36,730 bases of DNA from Lingula anatina (Eukaryota > Brachiopoda > Lingulata > Lingulida > Lingulidae): NCBI RefSeq assembly GCF_001039355.2, contig NW_019774670.1, positions 496,561-533,290 on the forward strand. Direction: 5' to 3'. Of this stretch, positions 22,036 through 32,100 are shown one piece after another; within the stretch, counting starts at the first letter, position 1, and every line of letters begins with the position of its first letter. The notes beneath the pieces were generated by a model that worked only from the letters and a program-made list of their open reading frames with translations, did not search any database and was not told the origin of the DNA. The translations under genes and the position numbers were made by a program.

Positions 22036-22572
22036 TTAATCCATTGTTGTACAATACGTACCTGCTATACAAGCTGTCGTAAAACTGGCCACGTTTCCGG
22101 CAATCATTGCCCTTACGACAACCTTGGCGCAGTCGGACTTCCGGCGTGGAGCCATGGCAGCAAAGGCGCCCAGCATTATACCAATGGAGCTAAAGTTTGC
22201 AAACCCGCACAGTGCATACGTGGAGATAACCTCTGAACGTTCCTGGAAATACAAAGAATTAATGAAAATTCATTATAATAATTTCTTACAGATTGTAAAG
22301 ATTTTGATAATTATAAAGTTATGAAATTTCTTTGGAAAGATAGGGCCAATCTATGATAGATGGGAAATTTCCCAAGCTGTTTAGACAAGGAGCAAAAAAT
22401 TGCTTATTTTTTCATGATCTATTTCTTCTACGGCACACTAGTTTATTTATTTTTGGCCCTTCATTTAAAGCGTCCAGTTTATTTGCATTAATGAAACGAA
22501 AATAAATAAATAAATAAATAATTTTAATATTTTTTATATTATTTTATGTATGTAATTTTAATAATTGAAAAA

Positions 22573-22619
<47 letters not shown>

Positions 22620-25600
22620 GCATTTGCACTACCATTAGAACTCCACCTATTAGCGTCTTGTTGATTCCTTCCAGGAACAAATCATCACCGTTTTCAATGA
22701 CGGTTCCATTATACGTGTTGTAAACCTTTCTATTATTAATCAACACCCCTAGTTCTTCGTATGCGGCAAACTCATTCACGAGCGTCTTGATGCCGATCAA
22801 CTCTGCCACCTTGCGGCAGTCTACTGTATCAGTCCCCATGACAAACGCAAATGGCCAGAGAACGTAAGAACAAATAATCTGAAATGAGAGAACGAATTAC
22901 ATATTGTGTGTGAACACAGGTTAAAGATCCCTATATGTCATAGGAATCAATATATATATTTTATTTTATTTTATCAATATATTATTATTAGTATTATTTT
23001 TGTGGTGTTAACGGCCTTTTGACAACAAAGAAAAACGTCAGAGAAAAACAACATGGTTAAGGAAACGTTCTAAATACTCAGTCTTAAGCGTTTGAACATC
23101 AAATTCAAAAGCAGATGGAAGGAAGAAAAATCTCCAGCACTGTTTTTGATATCCTGAGTCCGAAGTATCACACTCATACTAATATATCTATGGCATATAT
23201 TCAAGTAATTTCTCCATCCAGCTATAGAGATAAACACGGTTATCGACCCTCCTTCTGTGCCTCACACACGCACGCACACACACACACACACACGCGCACG
23301 CACGCATTCATACCTGTACAGTCAGTTTCTCTAGTCCCACTCTGTTCCCCATCCAGGTGAGGGTTCCATTAACAAAGTCTAACAGTGCCAGGAACGCTAT
23401 CAGGTTGACAGCTATATTAGCCACCAGTTTGACCGAGTTAGACGCCCCATTGGAGGCTGCCTGTAGGGCGTTCCTCTCGGGACTGGAAAGATTAAAGCAT
23501 GTTAAGTATGAGTTAAAGTGGCACATTTAGTGTTAAATAAACAACAATACATAACAAGGATTGTGCTGCCTCGGTCATGGGTTAAGATCAGTTCCCACAT
23601 TTTCATGGTACGCGGTTGACCGATGATTCTGTCAGTGAACGTACAGTTTAAATAAACATTCTGTAAATACAACGCCCTAGCATGTCATGAATCTACAAAG
23701 TTTTAATGTCAACTTTTTACCGTTTGTACAATCTGTTAAAGATACACAATATTCTACAAAAATTAGAGTACACAACCTATACCAAATGTGTAAAAACGAA
23801 CATTTTACGCATTGGTTTGGTGGGTACCGTACCTTTTCTCTATATTTTTGATATCAGCCATGGTGGTGATGGACACCCTGGTCTCGGGGTAGAACAACTT
23901 CGCCATGGCCAGGGCAGCCGGTGCCGACATCACAGAAGCCGACAGTAAATGGTTGGCTGGAACCTATAAAAAGTTGTTAAAACGATTTTTGAAAAAGGCC
24001 CAGTTAAGACAATGCAGTATATAGTCTAGACATTTACAATCTCTTTATATGTCTTTCAATTGATTGTTACTATGACGATGTTGCATACTCATTGCACTGG
24101 GGTTCCTGATTTACAGGCATATTTCTTTTTGGAATAAGAAAAAGCCCATTTATCAACCCCTGAGGGTCACAAGTACATGTTTCACACAATGCCACCAGGG
24201 GCTCTTCCTTAAAAGGGTGCTATTATCTTCAATCTGTCAGACGACACATCATAAAAAAACTCAAATCAGAAAAGTTTCACTCATTGTTCCTTACCCCAAA
24301 GGCGATGAAGGCCCCCAGCACACTCCCTGCTATGGTAGCGTATCCTCCCGTCATTACAGCATGCAGCTCCGACCTCGTCATCTTGGTCAGGAAGGGACGG
24401 ATCACTAGCGGCGCTTCACTCTGTAAGTGACGTCATTTATGACGTTGTGATTATGACATGATGGCGGTTAACGGTGTAAGTATGACGTCAAGTTATTTGT
24501 GTGTACATCATGTCAAAAACCGGACAACCTTCTATCATATTTCAATAATTCCTTATTTCAGTTTAGAAACCTCCTGCATGTTATAAAGTTGAAATTAATG
24601 CATAAGCCATTTACGAAGTATGAGTATTGTTGCAACATAAACAAAAAATGAAAATATTTGTGCAGAAGAAACGCTTCGTTAGCGCAACTTTCTCTTGTCG
24701 CAATAAGCGAATACTTTTCAACAAATTTAACCGGCTGAATTAAAAGTGTCACATTAAGCACTAAACAACCTGTCCAATAAAAATATTAGCGGCTGCGTTC
24801 ATGGACTCTGCAGCAGTTGTTCCCATGGCAACTCTCATTACCCAGGCCACCTTGCCTATCAACCATTGCATAGCGCCCAGGTAGAACAGAACTGATACAC
24901 ACGAGCTGAAGAACACAACTATTGGCAGGATCTGGAGGAGAAGAAAAGCTCCTGTGATCATTCTCATACTTTATCAACAGTAAATTAATTGTCCGTTTTT
25001 ATTCGGATATTTTTCTCTTAGTTTATTAAACTCATTTCTTCGTGTTGCACTTGGTCGAAGAGTAGTTCCATTTAGAATACTAAGAATAACAGTATGCGAC
25101 ATGCAATTCATTGAAAACTATGGTTCCACGACCCTCCTTAGATAATTAGGAGTTAACTGTGATATATTGCTCAGCGAAATATTTCACCAAGGACGATATT
25201 ATGCGCATGAAATTTAATATTTTGGGGCGTTTACATACAGGGCCCTATTTTATTGCACTGTACGTGTGTTTTGTTAATTTTTATAATTTAAATTTGGATT
25301 ATACTTGTTTTTTTCCATCTACCTTCTACTATGTCTTGGTGGAGAACCTACTGAAAACGTGGAAGACGTACCGCAAATGCAAAGTAGTGCGGCTCGAGAT
25401 TAACGAAGACGAATTTAGCTCCAGCCTCAGTGTGGGCCAGAAACTCTGCAACACGTGCTCCCAACCAATTAAAAATCTCAAACCCCCAGCGCGTGCGCAA
25501 GATCAGGAGAGCAAATGTGAACTGCAACAAGAGGCCGACAAGGACAGGCCGCCATTTTACCTGAGATGAAATAAAAACAGAAAAAAAAATGATTGAGACT

Positions 25601-27499
25601 TAATTGTTTGGCATTTTTTTCATTTTGTACTTTTTACTCTCTCATAGATAACTATAGAAATTTCATAATGCTATTTATTTGAATCTTCATGTATTTCGTT
25701 CTGTTTGAATGGCTCTGGTGTATGCGTGCGTAGTTGCGTGCGTGCGTGTTTATGCGTGTATGTATGTGTGTGTGAAAAAAAGAGGGTGAAGAAAAAATGA
25801 CTTACTTTAGCTGGATTCTTTGAAAATATCCACAGTAGACTGACATAAACAATTATTCCTATCCCGGAATACAGATTTCTAGGCTGCTTTAAAGCTACTT
25901 CAAGAATAAGAACAGCAACAACTCCGCATACAGCAGCGACACCTATTATCCTGACATAAAAAAAAAACATGACTAGTTACAAAACTAAACTGTGTCAATA
26001 TCAAACTGCATATTTTTTCACTAAATGAAAAACTTTGATGTTAACGAAAAAATTAATTTTGCTGTAAAAAGTGCGTAATGAGCAAAAAAAGCAGTCTTTA
26101 TCGTCCAGCAATAGGCTTCGCTTTGACATGGCATTTAACTATCATTCATTTACAGTCTAAGGGCTAACTGACATTAGTTTCGACTCATTTTTTGTGAAGC
26201 TTGTCTGATACGGTTGCGTACCTACCAGCGTATGTACCGTCCTCTTCTCTCTATTAACACAGAAACGGGGTGTACGCATGTCCTGTACAGCCCGTCGCCC
26301 CATCTATCGAGTATCACAGAAAGCAACACCCCCGCGGTGACCAGACATGATATCCACAGCAGCCGTATAGAGCCTTCGTCTCCAAACTGATACCACATCG
26401 CATAGCCAAAGTAGGCGGCATAGGCCGCTGTGAGAAGTGCGTACAGAGCCAGCCACAGCTTTTTATTGTGTGAATTTAGAAAGGAGGAGAATGCTGAAAA
26501 GAGTGAAATAGAGATAATGATTTTTTTCTTGTGGGATGGTGGTGGTGGTGGGGGTTCGAAATGGCCCCCGTATATATTGGATATAACTCATCGTGTATGT
26601 GAATTATCAGAAAATGTTAAATTCTTCTTATATCTTTATTTTTAAAAACAAACGGAAATTCAGAATCTCGAACGGCAACCTTTTACAAAGGTGAAGTCCA
26701 TATCACGAAATGTGGAAACCCCGATCAAAATACTTCTAATGGTGTAATCCGTGCACGTGGCAGCAATTTACCAAATGGCCCATCTTCTGTAATTGACCAT
26801 TTACCTAACTGTAGTTTCTCTAAGTTCTGTAGACAGGAAGTTTCGCCATCTTCTATCAGCTCTTCAAACATGGCCTCCTCCACGTCCTCTCCGTCATCTT
26901 CGTAGATGGAAATTTTGACGTCTTTGTGAGTGTGTTCCTCGCACTGAAACACGGGTGACAGCCAATTTCGTTTGTTATCTAAAGAACTTTTTCAAATCTT
27001 GATCTCGCAAGCCATGAGATGATCAGATCTGTGTATCAGAAAAAGTCGACCAAAGGACGATACTTCTAAATTGTTAAGTGTTTAAACGTTTACATGTAGA
27101 AAAATAATTGACTTAATAGAGAAAGTGCAACAATTTCTTTTAAAAAGAAGCAAGCTATGTCGTTACTTACTAGTCTCTTTTCTGATAGCCACAACATTCT
27201 GGTACAGTATATCACATAGCCCGTACCCAAAGACGATACTGTAATGTCATGAGTTAAAACATTCAGAAGAATGACTCTACCTGTTCATCGTGCACAAATG
27301 CTTTATTATCCAGACCATTTCCCCCGGTGTTGGTGCCCTCCGACATAAGACCCTGGGGAATGACCTCTTCGTACGTCGAGTCCAACGCGGTATTTTGCTT
27401 GCCAGGTGTCGCGCCATCGTGAACGTCGTCTTGCACGATTACCTGTCGCTCTTTGCCGTTGGTCTTCATGTCGTTCAGCTCAAACGACCCTTTGGGCAT
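22036..27499 (-). CDS. slc28a3-like: Concentrative nucleoside transporter (SLC28/CNT), 11 coding exons, 677 aa
   Basis: Coding exons are 27499-27281, 26943-26772, 26493-26226, 25950-25806, 25560-25372, 24931-24770, 24420-24295, 23963-23833, 23482-23314, 22878-22633 and 22242-22036. All ten junctions agree in phase. The product is a plasma-membrane transporter that imports nucleosides using a cation gradient. The hydrophilic acidic N-terminus (about 130 residues) precedes the membrane domain. Family motifs follow in order: [83 protein letters not shown] and the [21 protein letters not shown] block. GQSEAP and NEFAAY match the substrate- and cation-binding segments of the family. Length is close to human CNT3 (691). 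The C-terminus is uncertain: the last exon crosses a strong donor-like GCAG|GTACGT seven codons before the stop, so a further 3' exon may exist. Cation and nucleoside preference are not readable here. Confidence 0.92.
22498..22620. repeat. (AAAT)n microsatellites
   Basis: Two AAAT tetranucleotide runs, about 22501-22520 and 22569-22620, in the last intron of the nucleoside transporter. Confidence 0.9.
23265..23307. repeat. (CA)n/(CG) microsatellite next to a splice donor
   Basis: A CA/CG repeat in the transporter intron that begins at 23313, only a few bases from the GTATGA donor. Length change here could affect splicing. Confidence 0.8.
24428..24490. promoter_or_regulatory. Pair of CRE palindromes in a transporter intron
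   Basis: TGACGTCA occurs exactly at 24428-24435 and 24483-24490, with a TGACG half-site between them. This is the CREB/ATF consensus. Regulatory function is only a possibility. Confidence 0.35.
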
Positions 27500-28790
27500 T
27501 CTCTGGATATAAAAACATCTGTTACATTTGCGGATGGTGTTTGTTTGTTTGTTTATTGCTTACAAGACAAGTTCTGACCGATGTAAGCGCTAAGACCAAA
27601 ATTTTAGTCTGGTCTATAATGTTGATTTAGCGACAGGTCATCGTATTGAAGTAAGCTGATAAGAGGTGTTAGGAATGCGACACGTTTTACATGAGCATGG
27701 ACCTGCATTTAACAACAGTAACTGTCAGCCATTCAACAGATTTAAACGTCGTGATTCACAAACATGGTAGGTGCACCCCCCCCCCCACCCCCTGGCTATT
27801 TCAAGAGGTTCAGTCAAAATCACAAGAGACAGAGGGGCTTAGGGGTGCTCAAGCTTTGTATTGTATCAATTTTTGATAATAAAATATTATATAGTATTTG
27901 TTAAAATGAGCATAGCTACGTTTGTTTGGTGTAACCTGACCACTAGTTCGACGCTGTCACCAATCAAGGGGGAGGGGGGTGGCGAGGCGAGGCGAGAGAT
28001 ACATGTAATATTCATACCGGTTTAGCTTTAAATTAACAAGTCATATATTATTCCTGAATCAGCTGTGCGAAGCCCAAAGGTAGTTCTAAGGAGGACAGCA
28101 CAGGCATGTACCCCTCTTATACCTTGTAAGGTCCCCCCCCCACCTCCATGTTACCACTATAATCTACAGGCATACCACATACCCAAGTGCAGCACTGGAG
28201 GCACAGTCGTGTCTCTGCATAGACCCCATCCTGTCATCTTCACCGCTGATAGATTCCACGTTAGTGATGTCATAGTTGCTTGATTTGTATTCAAAGGTTA
28301 AGCACTTAAGAAGTGACGGGGGTTAAGCCCGGGGGGGGNATAGTGTTTCTGATCATTTGTTAGATATGACATTCTCTTATATTTTTGCTTCCAAATGCGT
28401 CATAATGTCCTTCAGATTGGCAGTTTTTCTCTTTTCTTTTTTTCTCTACCTAATGTCGCCAAACCGTACGTGTCCATACTGACTCATGCATATGATCGAT
28501 TTAATCACTTTAAACATGTTTTAAATGCACTCGTCTGCAACATAGATTCAGTAGCTAGATCACGCACCGCCCCCCCCCCCTCTCTCCCATCCTGTGGCCA
28601 ATAATACCAGGTACTTTAAAATACTAAATCATATAACATTAATACACAAGGCGCTAGACTTTACACATACCTGCTTCCGGCCTTATTATCTCAAAAGAAG
28701 ACAACTTGACTTACCGGAGAGAAGGACTGTGGCCTCTTAGAGCCCTTATCTGTCCCCTGTATGTTTACGATAGGAGCGTATCAGATATCT
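27500..28790 (-). other. Transporter 5' leader: noncoding first exon and leader intron
   Basis: The coding exon begins at 27502 after a TATATCCAG acceptor, three bases before the ATG, so the leader must continue upstream. A strong donor, CTCTCCG|GTAAGT, at 28715/28714 marks the likely noncoding first exon, about 28790-28715, which has no ATG. The intron between holds long C-runs (about 27777-27792 and 28133-28142), a G-run with an unresolved base near 28339 and no other recognised feature. GATA motifs (about 28765-28790) and CACGTGAC (about 28818) lie upstream as possible promoter sites. Confidence 0.5.
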
Positions 28791-29191
28791 AGTGACACTT
28801 GTAAACATCGCCACTACCACGTGACGGTTTCTGTGGACGCTTCATAAATGCGTTTATTGCCAGGCGCCAAACATTTACTTGCCAGAAAAGTAAAATTGCA
28901 CTGGGTGGCATGAAAAGAAATTTTAGGGGAGGGGGGGGGGTGCAGGATATTATAAAATCAGCATTGATTTCATATCAATCTTGATTGAGTTTACTGTAAA
29001 ACCGTTCACACGGGTAAGCAGGCAAGGAACTTCGATAGCAAATATGCTTTCATTTTTATATATAAATATCCTTTAATATGAAAATATAGGCATAATTATA
29101 AAACATTTAAATTATAAATTCTTGTAGAAAAATAAAGTTTTAATATTTTCAAATTATTCTCCTTTAAAATTGCATTTTGAAATCTAGTCCT
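28791..29191. other. Intergenic between two minus-strand genes
   Basis: AT-rich DNA with a G-run near 28926-28940. It should contain the transporter promoter and the 3' UTR of the F-box gene. ATTAAA on the minus strand (29139-29144), about 48 nt past the F-box stop, is a possible polyadenylation signal. Confidence 0.5.
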
Positions 29192-32100
29192 TCAGTCACA
29201 TCGAAGAAAATCGCCTATAAGTCCAGATGAAACGTCTTCAGCGTTCTGCCTCAAAACGTTGGCTGTGTTGTCTTGGGTATTTCCACCATCACTTAAATCG
29301 GTGTCGCTTGTAAAACCATCGTCATCAACAAAACTTGAATCGGAATAATTCAACTCAATAGGTGGCGACGGCGTCGCGTCTGACATCATGTCAATAGACG
29401 GCGACACGGTCGAGACTGGAGCGGAATTACATTCACCTTCTTCTGCTGCCTCGTTTTCAGTTTCAAAGCCTCTCCGTTTGAACATGATGAAGTTCTGTAT
29501 GCGGTCCATGGTGTCCTCGCTCCCAGTGGACAGATATCTGCTGACCAGAGTATCAAGATGGCGGAAGTGTGCGGCTAGAATGCGGGGAGGGTAAGGCTCC
29601 GGGCCACCTGTGATATAAAGATGAAGGAGAGTTTGCTGTACACAGACGGGAATAGGGTCGATATTTTGACAATTACAAAATAGCAATGGTAAGTAAGATT
29701 TATTTGTGACAAAAGAATTTCAAAACTAAATGAATAAAGATTTAAACAGTGTAACCAACATTATAAAATAGCGAATGTAATTTTTTTAAATCTTTAGATA
29801 AATAATAAATATAAAAATTAATTGGGACATTTTACTGAAATTGATTTATTCGTATTTCAACAACAAAACAATTAAAATTAATAAGGGAGCTGTAGAGCAC
29901 ATGCCAAAGGTTATCCTTACCATAACATGAGATTTCTTGGTGGCAAGCTCTCGGCACAAGCAGTTTGGCGAGCCGCCTCTGTGATTTGTGCACTCTGAGA
30001 GCGCTATTCATTTCCCGGAAAGAGCCGTAGACCTTCTCTCTCCTTGCCACCTCCTCTTTGAGATTGGACAAAGAGTCCGGACTAAGCAGAGCACCCGCCT
30101 CTACATAAAGCCTAGAAAGTATGGTGTATTGATGTCAAAGAGTATATTTCATCGAACCAGTCGTAAATGATACATCTAAACATGAGGCAAAAAGGGGGGG
30201 GGGGAGGGTACAGTGCGTGTGCCAATCATCACTACCTCTCCAGTTGCAACCCAACATTTTGCCTATAACAGGTTATAGGGTCTTAACATTGCTGTTAAAA
30301 AATGTTAAATCTCGTACGAGGAGCGGAAACAGTGTTGCCTCTTTTCAAATTACCTTTGAGGTCCCAAAAGCGAAAGAATAAAACATGTGGGACAGTAGAA
30401 GAACCTCAGCTCGGTAATGAAAGGAGAAAAGAGACGACGTTTACACATCAAATGAAAAATAAATACCCTACCTGTAATATTCGGATTCCTGGATTTCGTC
30501 CGTAAAATGAGTCCAGCCTTTCCTGTGGGCCAACCTCCAGACTGCCATCTGGCGAACTAAAACCTCAGGATCGTTACACACCGGTAACTGATCCATCACG
30601 CAGGCAGCGTCTTCCTTGGCCTTGGTGAGGTTCCAAGGAGACCCGGGAGGGTTCTCGAAGGAGAGAATCCAGAGGATTGACGTAAAAAGCGCCTGGACGT
30701 CTACCGGTCTCGTGGCTGTCTCGCGGTGAGCGTATACAGAGGTTCGCTCGAAGCCAGCTGTGACGTACCAAGATTCGTATTTTTCGTCCACGACGTTGTA
30801 TAGGTCGGCGCAGTCTTCGGCGTACTGAAGGATCAGATCTACATCTGAAGCAGCAGAAAAAATGTTTATTCATTATTAATAAGTGATGATTGCAGCGACG
30901 GATCAAGGATTATTCGAAGGGGGGGGTCCGTTTTTTTTTTTTTTGTTTGTTTGTTTTTACAATGAAAGGCCTCGGATAGCCGACCCTCGCCCCCCTTGGG
31001 GTGGGGTTCGGGGCCGCAGGAGAGGCCCAAAAATTTGGTGTTTTAGGGTTAACAGTGCAATTTAGTACGGTTTAATGCTATGAATAAGCTTTTCAAAATG
31101 TTTTAACATTTCAAGAGAAAAACATAAGAGTGTTTTTTAAGAAACCCCTAAATTCGCCACTGTATGACGTGGTGCTATACCGGGGAAGCTACTGAATCAA
31201 TTCAAGTTTGGTCGCTTTTATTGATAACCCTGCCCGGAACGTTCCTAGTCAGATGAATCCAGGTCCTTTTATCTTCATTGTATTCTACACTGAGATAACG
31301 TTTGACTTCACCTGTCACGTTATAGAGCACGATGAGATCCAAAACGGTTCACACCTTGGCGGTTTAAATTTTGAGTAGTATTTGCTATTTCAAATATCGA
31401 CTGGGTTGCCCCGGGTACTATATGACCATAAGAACAGTCTTGATAAGCAAGGTCAGAGAGAAGGGGTATAAAACAGCTATAGCAATTGACTCAATTCAAG
31501 TTTGATCTGTTGTGTAGCTGGTTAAGGATATAGATGAGTGACCAACCCCGCCTAGGCATCATTTGAAAAAAAAAAAACTTTTAAGTACAGAGAAAGGAAG
31601 TATTACGGGAGACGCAGACTTTTTGATAACAACCTGCAATAAGTTGTCAAATCAATCACTTATGCTGACCTATATCGGTTTTTATATGCAAAAGGTACTT
31701 TGCCCAGACCCAGTGGAGCCTGCATTCGTTTTCGCGCCTTCCCGATCCCGAGGACAGCTCGTATCTGTTGGAAGGTGACATGCCTCATCTGGGACTCGAA
31801 CTCGTGACTTCCCTCGTGACACCCGTTACCATGGTAGATGATGGGTTTGATTATTTGTAGCAGCAGTGCACGCTACCGATTGCGCCGTGACTGTACCGCC
31901 ACCCTCCATACTTACGTGTTTCCTTTTATAGTAATCAAACAATTTTTTACAAATGGTTTCTAGCAGCAAAAGTTGCGGTGGACGTACTGACATTCGAACC
32001 CGTACTGTAATATCTAGCCGCGTACAGGTCAGCGAAGTTACCACGCAACCAGGGAGGATTCGTTGCAACCGACAGATCAAATGCAAACTTTCTACTTTGT

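Noticed and set aside
25159-25569. 136-codon plus-strand frame in the transporter locus
   Set aside because: It is antisense to transporter exon 25560-25372, whose minus-strand frame carries the family motifs and correct splice sites.
31791-32050. True tRNA genes
   Set aside because: A and B boxes are recognisable, but one pair is too far apart and the other lacks a paired acceptor stem. SINE heads are the better reading.
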